This document shows, in pieces, positions 12,851 through 21,850 of a DNA stretch of 64,000 nucleotides. Position 1 is the first letter of the stretch. Each line of letters opens with the position of its first letter. The stretch comes from Cycas panzhihuaensis. Taxonomy: Eukaryota > Cycadophyta. A program made the translations under genes and the position numbers. The stretch covers positions 39,439,741 through 39,503,740 of the forward strand of contig CM041465.1 in NCBI GenBank assembly GCA_023213395.1, in the 5' to 3' direction. Under the pieces are notes generated by a model. The model was given only the letters and a program-made list of their open reading frames with translations, searched no databases and was not told the origin of the DNA.

Positions 12851-13118
12851 TTGAAACCTATGAAAACCTGAAAGGGTATGGGGGATGACCAAATAATATA
12901 TAGAGACTCAGTAGATCAAGCTGCACATTTAAGTTGCTTGGCTATCAAGCTACGTTAAGATCCACCTTAGCCATTTTGATTTAAGGGGTTATAGATCTTA
13001 AAAAGTTCGTGGGTTTTTATTCCCCATGAGGGTTTTCCCACAAAAGTGTCAATGTAATAATGAGGCTCAATTGAAGACCTCATAGAATAGATTTTATCAT
13101 AATGACCTTTTACCATTA

Positions 13119-13128
13119 AGGGGGGGAT
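13119..13128 (+). other. Polypurine tract of B
   Basis: AAGGGGGGAT lies immediately before the 3' LTR start TGATAAATG. Confidence 0.75.
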
Positions 13129-13434
13129 TGATAAATGTTAATACATCAAGGTCATTAGATTAATTATATGAAGGCGACTTTAAGTTAATTAAGTCACATA
13201 GTTAAATGTAATTTCATTTATATTTAAGTGTAATTTCAGGATCATGTCATTAGGCAGGGAACTCCTTTGGAAACCCTAATGTACATCCTCTGTTATATAA
13301 GGTTAAATGTGAAAGGGAGAGTCATAATTCTCACCTCTCATTTTTGTTCTCAATCTTGTTCTCTTCATTTTTCTCTTATTATGTGTCATTGCTTTAGTGT
13401 ACTAGAGTGTGCTAACTAGATCCTTCATCCAACA
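13129..13434 (+). repeat. 3' LTR of Copia B
   Basis: Partner of 5880-6184. It ends CATCCAACA, after which A's RT resumes. Confidence 0.87.
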
Positions 13435-14332
13435 GAATCAATTTCAAATATCAAGAGTTAACTAGAAAATAAATTTGAGATGACTAACTTAGGAGTTTTA
13501 AGTTATTATTTGGGAATAGAAGTCAGTCAAAATGAGGACTCAATCACACTATCCTAAAGTAAGTACATCAAGGACTTGCTGACTAAATTCCAAATGGAAA
13601 CTTATAATGCCATGCAACCCCCATGGAGATAAACTATAATTTGGTTCCTAAGGAAGAAGAACCCCAAGCTAATGATACTTTGTATAGATAATTGATTGGT
13701 AGTCGATCTACCTCACTATCACTAGGCTTGATATCTCATATTCAGTGGGACTAGTCTCTTGATACATGCGAGAACCAATGATAAGACACTAAAAAGTAGC
13801 TAAAAGAATTCCAAGGTATCTAAAATGAACATTTGATTTAAAACTGGTCTATCCAAAGAAGAAGTCGCCTCTATTATTAGGATTCTGTGACTCAGATTGG
13901 GCTGGAGATAAAAAACAAAGAAAATCTACAAGTGGATACTATTTCTTCTTAGGACTTTCAGTCATTTCATGGACTAGTAAAAGACAGGTAATAGTTACAC
14001 TTTCTTCAATAGTAAATGAATACAAATCTACATTCAATGTAGCGTGTGAAGCCATCTAGTTAAGAAAACTTCTAGCAAACTTAAATCAATAACGGCAAGG
14101 GCCAATTGAATTGAATTGTGACAATCAAAGTGCTATTAATTTGACCAAGAATTTGGTTCTCCATGCATGGATAAAGCACATAAAAGTACATCATCACATC
14201 ATACGGGAGAAGGTGCAAAGTAAAGAAGTTGATTTAACATACTATCCCACAATAGAACAAATTGTAGATATTCTGATAAAACCACTTAACAGAGATAAGT
14301 TTCAAATATTTAGAGATAGGATAAAATATTAA
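13435..14332 (+). pseudogene. Copia A reverse transcriptase 3' part and RNase H
   Basis: Directly after B's 3' LTR, one frame reads SISNIKS, then a stop, then LENKFEMTNLGVLSYYLGIE (13465-13524), the RT block that normally follows the YVDD motif. KYIKDLLTKFQM (13564-13599) and RNase H pieces follow: WAGDKKQRKSTSGYYFFLG near 13900-13955 and NCDNQSAINLTKN at 14112-14151, then an ORF to 14332. This shows the RT was split by B. Stops again fall mostly at former Gln or Trp codons. Confidence 0.85.
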
Positions 14333-14339
14333 GAGAGGG
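14331..14339 (+). other. Polypurine tract of A
   Basis: AAGAGAGGG sits directly before the 3' LTR start TGTTATAATA. Confidence 0.8.
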
Positions 14340-14526
14340 TGTTATAATATAATGTTTTATCTTAGGTCTTTAAGGGGTAATGCTATAAACCCCTTATTAT
14401 ATAACTCCTAACATAGGATTGATATGTGTCATTCTCAAAATCTTCTGTCATATATATTTAAAGAGGAATTTTCTCCATCATAATGCATTAACCATTTCTC
14501 ACATTATATCTATTCAAAATTTAACA
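14340..14526 (+). repeat. 3' LTR of Copia A
   Basis: A 187-bp LTR, TGTTATAATAT...TTTAACA, followed by target duplication TCTGC. It is shorter than the 5' LTR through an internal deletion. Confidence 0.87.
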
Positions 14527-14531
14527 TCTGC

Positions 14532-14719
14532 TAGTGAAATATTGTTTGAATTTGAGTACTTAAAAAAAACTCCATTTGTATAGTCTGTATAACTAACCAT
14601 ACTTTATAATAAATGGCCTTTATGAGGTATTAAAGTGGTCTTTAGACACTTTCCTTCAGATGTGAATAATACCTTAAGGCAACTTCTCAATTTAACTTAG
14701 AATAATCTTAGAGTAGCAT
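14532..14719 (-). other. Copia C leader proximal part
   Basis: Minus-strand leader between C's primer site and the point where A inserted. No coding potential is seen. Confidence 0.5.
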
Positions 14720-14731
14720 GCTCTGATACCA
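14720..14731 (-). other. Primer-binding site of C
   Basis: On the minus strand TGGTATCAGAGC, an exact methionine-tRNA-type Copia primer site, follows the LTR end CTTAGCA. Confidence 0.85.
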
Positions 14732-14954
14732 TGCTAAGACAGACAATTGATATAAAAAATGGTATTTGTCATTAATGAGTGAATATGTTATATATATATA
14801 TATGTACGTCATGTGTAACCTATGTGTTTATTTAGAGTTCATGCATGTGTTTCACATTTCACAATTACATAAAAGAGAGGTTGGCACATCACTTTCAATA
14901 TAACATTAAAAAGTGGACCCTAGGGGCCCTATAAATAAAACATTATATTCAACA
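14732..14954 (-). repeat. 5' LTR of Copia C
   Basis: On the minus strand it runs TGTTGAATATAATG to GTCTTAGCA, 223 bp, with canonical TG/CA ends and the primer site adjacent. It contains an (AT)n run (about 14787-14802). Its 3' partner is outside the window. Confidence 0.75.
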
Positions 14955-15400
14955 ATTCTTCTTATGGAACATCATCATCCTTTTTGTTAAATGTTAATAT
15001 GAACATCACAAGTAAGATCACATGTATTATTAATTCCAATATGTGTTTTCTCTTCATGCGGAGGATTTCTCTATGATACAACACTCTATGAACCTCTTTG
15101 GAATCCTCCTCATCTTAGATACATAGCATTTATCATTTAGTATTCTCTAAGGAGCATAATAAGTGGATTTCATAGTATAGTGATGATTAGGATTAATCCA
15201 TATCCATTTCAAATGAATATGAAACCTATATAAAGAATATGAAGAGGGTTTCATTTAAATTAGTATTAGTAATAGAACCTTATATTCTTATATCCTAAAA
15301 TAGTGAGCATGCCTTGTTAATAAACTAAAAATAATATATTTACATTAGACACTAGCCAAATTTGTTTCTAAAAAGAAGAAAAAAAAAAATCTTTTTTGGC
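14955..15400. other. Unassigned AT-rich spacer
   Basis: No ORF, repeat pair or motif is recognised. It is either the sequence into which C inserted or the start of the LTR of K, whose left end could not be fixed. Confidence 0.4.
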
Positions 15401-16058
15401 AAAAGATTTATACAACAGGGAACAATTCTAAGAATGGTTCCAATAGTGAGATGTGGGCATTCACGAGAAAATACAATGGAACAACTGAGAATGGTTCTAG
15501 AACATTTGGAATGGTTATAGGTTGGCATTTCAACTCTCGAAATATGGTTCTTAGTATATTATGGAATAATGAATTGCTCACAAGAATGGCAACAAGTACA
15601 ACAAACAATGAATGGTTAATAGGGAACAATTTTGTGCTAACTCCAAAGATGTTGAATTGTATAATTATGTGGATGTAAAGATGTATATAAAGATGTGTCA
15701 CTGAGTGTAATTAAGGTTTTTCTATGGATAAGAATATGTATATTATAAAGTCACACCTTTTAGATGTTTGGCTATGGTAAAAGCTGTATAAATAGGTTAT
15801 TTCTATTTGTTCAATATTGAGTATTGAATCAACTGATCATATGTCCTATTCCCAAGAGTAAGAACCAAGTCATATTCCCAAGGGTAAAGAGTAAAAAAAC
15901 ATTATACTTAAATGTTGATTAATAAAATAACAAAGTTAATAAGAGTGTATGCTTGATGGATGATTGTATATGTTTTGAATATTATGCAATGTTGTATATG
16001 CTATAAATTGCCTTAACATGCAATTAGCATTTGAGGAGTGATGCCATATTAGTTATCA
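15400..16058 (+). repeat. 5' LTR of K (left end uncertain)
   Basis: It ends in TTATCA directly before the primer site. A TATA-like TGTATAAATAGG lies at about 15786. The part around 15420-15620 contains six loose copies of AATGGTTC, parallel to the motif-rich U3 of G and H. No second LTR was found in the window. Confidence 0.5.
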
Positions 16059-16076
16059 TTGGTTTCATTACTAAAT
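16059..16076 (+). other. Primer-binding site of K
   Basis: TTGGTTTCATTACTAAAT is a decayed form of TTGGTTCCGTTGCCTACG found in I and resembles the TTGGTTCTGTTACTAGGT site of H. Confidence 0.65.
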
Positions 16077-16202
16077 ATCTTACATAGAGAATAATTTGAC
16101 TCTTGGAGGAGGGATGAGAGCGCATGTATAAATATCAAAGCTACCTAGTTCTCATCATGATGGAAATATCCATATAAACTACAATAGCTAGGGGGCCTTC
16201 CA

Positions 16203-16542
16203 ATGCCACCTAAGAAGCCTTCGACTAATGAGATTATAGAGCTAATCCATCAAAGGGTAGTGTCTTGGGCCAAGGAAAGTAAATTAAGATGGGTGGATAA
16301 TAGGGGCACATTTCCAAGAGGTGGAATAAGGGATATATTTGCTAATACATTAGAAGGAAGTGGATTATTGACACTGGAGACTACTAAAAGTGAAGGAGGT
16401 GCTATAATAGCAAAAGCAACCCTTAAAACAAATAAGGCCAACATATTGTTCCTTAAGGGATATTAGCAAGGAGTAAGGAGAACTTTGGCTCAAATGAAAG
16501 CTCCAAGAGTAGAAGTAATAATGAAAATAAGGTGGAGGAAGG
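16203..16542 (+). pseudogene. K gag, N-terminal part
   Basis: The ORF starts MPPKKPSTNEIIELIHQRVV at 16203, preceded by CTTCCAATGCCACCTAAG, which is nearly identical to the gag start context in I (minus strand, 31820). The protein is 87 codons to a stop at 16464. A reading frame in Ser/Asn/Lys-rich sequence continues to the G insertion point at 16542, where it ends at an acidic EEG tripeptide. G's own gag has EEG at the equivalent place (near 16845). The product would be the N-terminal gag region of a Tat-like element. Confidence 0.65.
16538..16542. repeat. Target-site duplication of G (GAAGG, left copy)
   Basis: GAAGG here is repeated exactly at 25975-25979, immediately after G's 3' LTR. 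Confidence 0.93.
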
Positions 16543-16608
16543 TGTTGGAGTCAAAAGTGACCCAATGGCTGTGTGAGGACCAGAGGTAGGTCAGATAACC
16601 CGAGTTGT
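16543..16608 (+). repeat. Truncated 5' LTR of G
   Basis: TGTTGGAGTCAAAAGTGACC and the following 45 bases match the start of the 3' LTR at 25150-25215 almost perfectly. After CCGAGTTGTGCAGGT the sequence switches to gag. A deletion removed the rest of the LTR, primer site, leader and gag N-terminus. Confidence 0.88.
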
Positions 16609-17664
16609 GCAGGTGGAGCCCAGACACCTCAGGAAGAGGCAAGTGGAGCCCAGACACCTCAAAAAGAGGAAATCCATGGCGAACGCATGGTATTGACACC
16701 AGCCCCTATCAGAGATGATTTGTTTAGCCCGGAGATTGAAGGGAAGCCAAAAGTGGATGAAAAACATGAAGAGATCCTAATAGAGGGAAGTATACCAGTG
16801 GAGGACAACCCGAAGGACCTAGGTGACAGCGATAAGAAGGCGGAGGAAGGTCCCTCGGCATATTGGGAAAACAAGCTAACGAGGCGACTTTTGAAGATTT
16901 GACAGAAAGGGGATCAGATCAATCTTACATTACAGTAACACCATTGACTATACAAGTTCTAGGTGTAGTGGAACCTATACACATAAAAACTCCATTCAAA
17001 AATCCGCTGTTTGGGAAAGATAATACAACGGTGGTTACTCCCAGTGCATCCCCAAAGGACGGAGGAGGGGAAAGATCACCATCAGGTGGGGGACAGTTGC
17101 AATCTCCCAAAATGGATGACTATAGAGACTTTGGGAAACTAATCTTTAATGATACTTCAGACGCAGCAGAGCACGTGTATCTATGTCAGAACCTCATTGA
17201 TGTCAAAAAGATTACAGACGAAGATGAAATCAAAGCACGCTCACCAGACGTTGAGAGGAGTACCCTTGGCTTGGTATAAGGAAACAAACAAGAATGAGCC
17301 ATGGGTGAAGATTAAGAAAGCGTTTGAAGAAATATTTCAAAAATTTCGCAGTAATGAAGCCGTGGAAATCGCATTACGAGAGATCAGGCAGAGGCCGGGG
17401 GAATCCGTCCTGACTTACATTAGCAGAATGAAGATTATTGCAGCGAGCATGATCAATGAAACGATCACGGATCATAATATGAAGAATTACTTCGTAAGAG
17501 GGCTGAATGAGAAATTACGAGCTATGATGCATGCTCATCCGCTAAAGTCATTCAAAAATGCTCAGGATTTGGCATTAGATTTCGAGATGGAAATGGATGC
17601 CCAAGCAGGAGGACAAGATTCCTTGCTGTTAAGATTACAAGATGAGATTAGAGAATTGAAGTAG
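16609..17664 (+). pseudogene. G gag capsid region, frameshifted
   Basis: Homologous to gag of I. The region begins with a 30-bp tandem duplication encoding GAQTPQEE-type repeats (16612-16670). The frame shifts near 16885, where one T is missing in a T run relative to I, and again near 17245 (two bases missing). The best conserved part (17265-17640) reads LRGVPLAWYKETNKNEPWVK and FRSNEAVEIALREIRQRPGE, a retrotransposon gag capsid domain, followed by KNYFVRGLNEKLRAMM. A stop at 17662-17664 separates it from the nucleocapsid. Gag forms the particle shell. Confidence 0.8.
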
Positions 17665-18200
17665 AACCAGTACAACCGACCCTTCTGCCAGGTAGGGGTA
17701 GCAGAAGAGGAATTAGAATTGGAGGCACTAAGAAAAGAGGTAGCAAGATTGAAAATCAGAAATAACCGGGAAGAAGAGGAGACACCCAAAAAGAAAGAGC
17801 ACACTGGAAGAGTAACCAAGTGGTGCCACATCTGTGAAGAAAACTCACATACCACTCGGGAATGTGATTTGAATTTAAAAAACAGTGTGACACACCAACA
17901 GGAGAAGTGGTGCCACATATGTGAGGTTGACACACATACAACCAAGGATTGTTTCTACAATCCTAGGGGGAAAGCATTCAGAGGTCGAGGTCGGGGAAGA
18001 GGCAACCCACCTCGGAATGTGTACACAACGAGGGGCGCACCAGAACTCTCGAGGAAAAAATAGCCGATGGGGAGATGCCTCATCTGGTTCAGCCGCCTTT
18101 GGAAGTCTGAATGCCCAATGAAGCAAGAATACGAATAGAAACCGTTCGTATGCAGTAACTATGGCCCAAGCGACCACAAAACAGAGGATTGTAAGGGTAA
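17665..18200 (+). pseudogene. G nucleocapsid: three zinc knuckles
   Basis: Two clear CCHC knuckles, CHICEENSHTTREC (about 17824-17865) and CHICEVDTHTTKDC (about 17911-17952), with spacing C-X2-C-X4-H-X4-C. They are followed by an Arg/Gly-rich RNA-binding stretch FRGRGRGRGNPP. A third, damaged knuckle (CSNYGPSDHKTEDC, second Cys mutated to Tyr) lies near 18152-18193 in the frame of the following pol ORF. A stop at 18061 lies between. A coiled-coil-like EALRKEVARLKIR segment precedes the first knuckle. Confidence 0.85.
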
Positions 18201-18219
18201 AGCTAAAGCGACTAACCTG

Positions 18220-20877
18220 ATGACAATCGTGCCAGAAACCAAGAATGTGAAACTACAGAACAAACAGAAAGAGAAATTGGATGAAGGATATCCAAACCCC
18301 CCAACAGAAATGGATCGGTATAAACAAGCGAAACAAGTGTTAAATGGTTTAGTCCGGGAAGAGAATATACTACCAATGGGTAAACCGGAAACAAAATACG
18401 TTTATGTTCGGAAAAATAAACAAAAAGAGCCAGAAAAACTACCAGAAGAACTTATAACAAAACCCCAAATGGTGCAAATGGAAGAGTTTTTTAAAGGATT
18501 ACCAGCAGAGGATATCCCCAGAATGTTGCTATTGATGAAAAATCTAGTGAAACAATTGCAGTTAACTATTCCTCTGTCTCAAGTTATTGATTGGATCAAA
18601 GGAGGAGTGTTACAGAAGGGAATTACCAAAAGTTTGAAACAAGTTATACCATCATTCGACATGGATCCAATGGTAACCATGTCAGTATTGGGAGAAACAT
18701 TCCCTCGAGTAATTATGGATGGAGGTGTAGCAGTAAATGTGTTACCAGCTGCAACATGGCGAAAGTTGGGAAGCCTAAAGTTGGAAGCAGCATCTTATTC
18801 GCTGAAGTTGGCTAATGAGCTATTGGTACAACCCATGGACAGATTGGCCAATATCAAAGTAAACGTGGCAGGGATAGTAGTAAGAATTGACTTCACAATT
18901 GTGGAAACAGAGAAAGGAGCCACACCCTACCCGGCATTACTGGGAAGGCCCTGGTTATACAAAACACAATGCCTTCAGAATTGGGAAAAGGTAACCTTCA
19001 CTTTATCGGACAATAACAATAAAGTGGTACTACCAATGCTGGGAAGAAGTTCGATTGGAGTAATTCCAGATGAAGGATCCAGCACCACGGTAACAAGCAC
19101 GACATTTTCTTCCATTGGGGAAGAACATATCTTTCACATGGCAGAAGAACCCACCATATCAAAGCACTACCAGCGTGAAGAACCAACGGATCTCGAAGAA
19201 ATATACAACTCTTCGGATGACGAACACGGTATGAGGTTCGTGGATTACTGGCTTCAGGATGCATATGAAGTAAACTCTTCTTCTCACAGATGTAATTTGT
19301 TATCTAAATATGTATCTGTAAACATTGATAATAATTTAAATTCTTTTGAGTATATGCTGACTAACGATCATTTGGAAATTGATAATAACCTAGACCAACC
19401 TACCCTTAGCTTATCTAGTAATTTTCGTAGTTTTTTTGTAGTTAATAGTAACCCTGACATCCCATCTACTTCAGGTGTGGGTCCTGAGGTAGATTCCCTA
19501 CCCCCCCCTTTATTACAACCTGAGGAAGGAAGTAATATCCCTTCCTCTTCTTCCTTAGAGGTACACCCACCCAACCACAAATCTCTTTTAACCATTAGCG
19601 CCAAAACTGGGGAAATGGAAGGAGGATTGCTGGTAAGTACTTCTAGCGAGTCTAGTCTAGGAAATAAAATCACTATTCTAGAAAAAACAAACTGTCAAAC
19701 CTATATTGGGGATTATGTTAAACCATTCTATGGGGAACAGTTATATGGGACTACCCATTTAACACACTACGTTGAGTATTGGATAGATCAGGGAAATTGG
19801 GATAAAACCCAATGGCAGCAAGATTTAATCCTAACCCTGCGAGGGAAAGCTTGGTATTGGTATTTAGCTCACCAACATACCCTTAGGAATTGGCAAGATT
19901 TGCAAACGATGTTTCGAATACGATTCGATCATCTAGACCAACTAACTATTCCAATATTCTACGTAGGTCATAACCCTAAAAAACACAAACAGGTGTGTAA
20001 ACAAAATTGGAAATCTTTGAGTATACCTAAGCGGAATTGGTCTAACTACTTCTACCACACCTTGGGGAGAGTAGCAAAAGACTGGTTCCTGGGAAGGGAG
20101 CAAAACCTAGATATAACTTGGGGAAACCTAAGGGAATCTTTTATAAAAACCTTTAAGCATACTTCGGAAAATCAAGAAATAAACAAAATCTTGAAACACA
20201 TCAGCATAATGAGCATAAAACTAGAACGGCATTTAACAGATCAGGAAACAATAGAATCCATACATAGTGAAGAAGAAGAAATTGTGAATTATCCTGCAGA
20301 ATTTACAGAATTCACTGTTGGAGAAAGAAAAGTAGAAGATGCTCCAGGGCACAAAACTGAAAATGTAGAAGATGTGGGTATAACGAAGTTGAAAACAACA
20401 GAAATTAATGTTGGTAGTTCAGAAAATCCTAAGTTTATTCGAATTGGAAACTATTGGGATTCCCAAACGGTAGCAGAAGCCCAACAATTATTTGAAGAAT
20501 TCCGTGATGTGTTCGCGTGGTCGTATAAAGATCTAAAAGGTATTCCTCCAGAGGTAGGAATGCATCATATTGATTTAGTAGAAGACGCTAAACCAGTAAA
20601 ACAACGACCATACCGGATGAATCCAAAATACAAAGAAAAAGTAAAAGCGAAACTTGATAAAATGTTGGAAGCGAGTTATATATATGAAATCGACTACAGT
20701 GACTGGGTGAGCCCTGTAGTAGTAGTTCCCAAGAAAAATGGGAAAATTTGGGTCTGTGTGGATTACAGACAATTGAACAAAGTGACGAAAAAAGATCCAT
20801 TTCCGTTACCTTTCACGGAAGATATTTTGGAAGCAGTTGGAGGGAATGAAATCTATTCATTCACGCATTTGATTTAG
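18220..20877 (+). pseudogene. G protease - capsid-like linker - RT start (885 codons)
   Basis: This is the longest open frame in the window, 885 codons without a stop. Residues about 90-145 precede the protease. The active site VIMDGGVAVNVLPAATWRKL lies at about 165-184 (DGG in place of DSG/DTG, usual in the Tat branch), and PYPALLGRPWLYKTQ near 230-245 closes the protease. Residues about 370-480 are Ser/Pro-rich. Residues about 494-660 hold two segments resembling gag capsid. RT begins near 745 (FAWSYKDLKGIPP, then VSPVVVVPKKNGK and VDYRQLNK). The frame breaks at 20877 just before the next RT block. The start at 18220 is simply the first Met; the zinc knuckle upstream is in the same frame, so the real polyprotein probably began earlier. 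Confidence 0.85.
19699..20181 (+). other. Two tandem capsid-like modules between G protease and RT
   Basis: Within the 885-codon frame, residues about 494-575 contain TLRGKAWYWYLAHQHTLRNW followed by a segment ending MFRIRFDHL. Residues about 597-655 contain YFYHTLGRVAKDWFLGRE followed by TWGNLRESFIKTFKH. Both have the pattern L-x-G-x-A-x-x-W-(Y/F), about ten residues, W-x-x-(L/F), then F-x-x-x-F, which is the hallmark of the retrotransposon gag capsid N-terminal domain. The same linker position in H (about 54620-55290) lacks them. I keeps only the first few residues (GDYVKPFYGE) before its deletion. Homology is inferred by eye. Confidence 0.55.
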
Positions 20878-21412
20878 TGGGTACAATCAAGTGCAGATTG
20901 CCCTGGAAGATCAGGCAAAGATAACATTCGTAACAGAATGGGGTATGTATGCCTATAAAGTAATGCCATTCGGTCTTACGAATGCACCAGCGACATTTCA
21001 GCGAATTGTGATTAATATTTTTCATAAATTTATTGGAGAAAAAGTTGCTATATTCTTAGACGATTGGACATTGTATGGGTTAATGAAAAATCATATGGAA
21101 AACTTAAGAGAAATGTTGCAAACCTGTCGAGAAAATAAACTGTGTCTTAATCCAGAAAAATGTACATTTCTGGTACCCTTTAGAAACCTCCTAGGGCATA
21201 TAGTTAGCAAAGAAGGATTACTGACAGATCCAGCAAAAGTGTCTGCCATTTTACACTTTCCGACACCGAGTACGAGGAAGCAGCTGAAAGGTTTTTTGGG
21301 TTTGACAGGATATTATAGAAAATTCATCAGAGGATATGCATATATATCTGGACCTCTGGAAGAGTTGCTAAAAAAGAATATTGAATGGATATGGACAGAG
21401 GATCAGTAATGA
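20878..21412 (+). pseudogene. G reverse transcriptase, catalytic part
   Basis: After a frameshift near 20870 the frame from 20891 continues RT: TFVTEWGMYAYKVMPFGLTN, APATFQRI, the catalytic motif IFLDDWTLYG (about 21051-21080; LDD with Phe before and Trp after), NKLCLNPEKCTF, FLGLTGYYRKFIRGYA. This matches Gypsy RT and thumb. It stops at 21407-21409 where homologues continue into RNase H. Confidence 0.88.
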
Positions 21413-21850
21413 GCATTCGAAACATTAAAGCAGGCCATTGTAGTAGCGCCTATACTTTGATTCCCAGATTGGAAGAAAACTTTTCATGTACATGTGGATG
21501 CATCACAATACGCTATTGGATGCGTATTGGCACAACCCAGCGGTGATAAAACAGATCATCCAATCTATTTTGCCAGTCGGAAACTTACGAGAGCTGAGTA
21601 AAATTATACGACGATGGAAAGGGAAGCACTCGGCATGGTTTATGCATTACAAAAGTTTCGACATTATCTATTATCCAATCAATTCCTATTTTTTGTCGAC
21701 CACCAAGCCTTGATGTATTTAGTGAATAAACCCATTATGCGAGGAAGAATCAGTAGATGGTTAATGCTGTTTTAAGAATTCTCATTCAAAATCATTGTGA
21801 AACCTAGCAAAGCGCACATCATTCCAGATCAACTATCGAGAATCAAAAAT
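21413..21850 (+). pseudogene. G RNase H, decayed
   Basis: Gypsy RNase H blocks appear across frames: FHVHVDASQYAIGCVLAQPS (about 21481-21540) with the catalytic Asp, YFASRKL near 21570, YTTMEREALGMVYALQKFRH (about 21604-21664) with the catalytic Glu, FFVDHQALMYL near 21690-21722, and a tail [11 protein letters not shown] near 21812. At least one frameshift (around 21600) and stops (21458, 21774) break it. Confidence 0.82.

Larger units (their letters stand above)
5880..13434 (+). mobile_element. Copia LTR retrotransposon B nested in A
   Basis: Plus-strand Copia element with LTRs of about 305 bp (5880-6184 and 13129-13434). The primer site ATTGATATCAGAGCC follows the 5' LTR. A 2.1-kb leader, gag, protease, integrase, RT, RNase H and a polypurine tract AAGGGGGGAT (13119-13128) follow in order. 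The exact 5' boundary is uncertain (5880 or 5896), because the flank and the LTR start share TGATAAAT. No clean target duplication was found (AAGGA or AGTGA versus GAATC). Stops and frameshifts inactivate it, but domain order and integrity exceed those of A. Confidence 0.85.
1870..14526 (+). mobile_element. Copia LTR retrotransposon A (interrupted by B)
   Basis: Plus-strand Ty1/Copia element inside C. It has homologous LTRs (1870-2087 and 14340-14526), a primer site directly after the 5' LTR, a polypurine tract directly before the 3' LTR and imperfect 5-bp target duplications. Domains in order are gag (2751-3620), protease/integrase (3650-4960) and RT (about 5320-5879, resuming at 13435), then RNase H (13870-14332). 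The order PR-INT-RT-RH places it in Copia. B is inserted just after the YIDD catalytic motif. Diverged LTRs and many stops show an old copy. D (38281-41901) belongs to the same family. Confidence 0.88.
1..14954 (-). mobile_element. Copia LTR retrotransposon C (5' part, runs off left edge, split by A)
   Basis: Minus-strand Ty1/Copia element. Its 5' LTR (14732-14954) and methionine-tRNA-type primer site (14720-14731) lie on the right. Its leader continues to 14532, is interrupted by the plus-strand element A (1865-14531 including target duplications), and resumes at 1864 with gag, zinc knuckles, protease and the pre-integrase domain down to base 1. Integrase, RT, RNase H and the 3' LTR would lie left of the window. 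C is older than A because A sits inside it. The leader around 1600-1700 resembles the leader of element D near 41230, which supports a shared Copia family. Confidence 0.7.

Noticed and set aside
14720-14731. tRNA gene fragment (TGGTATCAGAGC)
   Set aside because: It abuts an LTR end and has no cloverleaf around it, so it is a primer-binding site.
17562-18177. Cys/Trp-rich minus-strand ORFs (127 and 100 codons) opposite G nucleocapsid
   Set aside because: They are antisense to the zinc knuckles, and their cysteines come from the complementary codons. The same happens in I.
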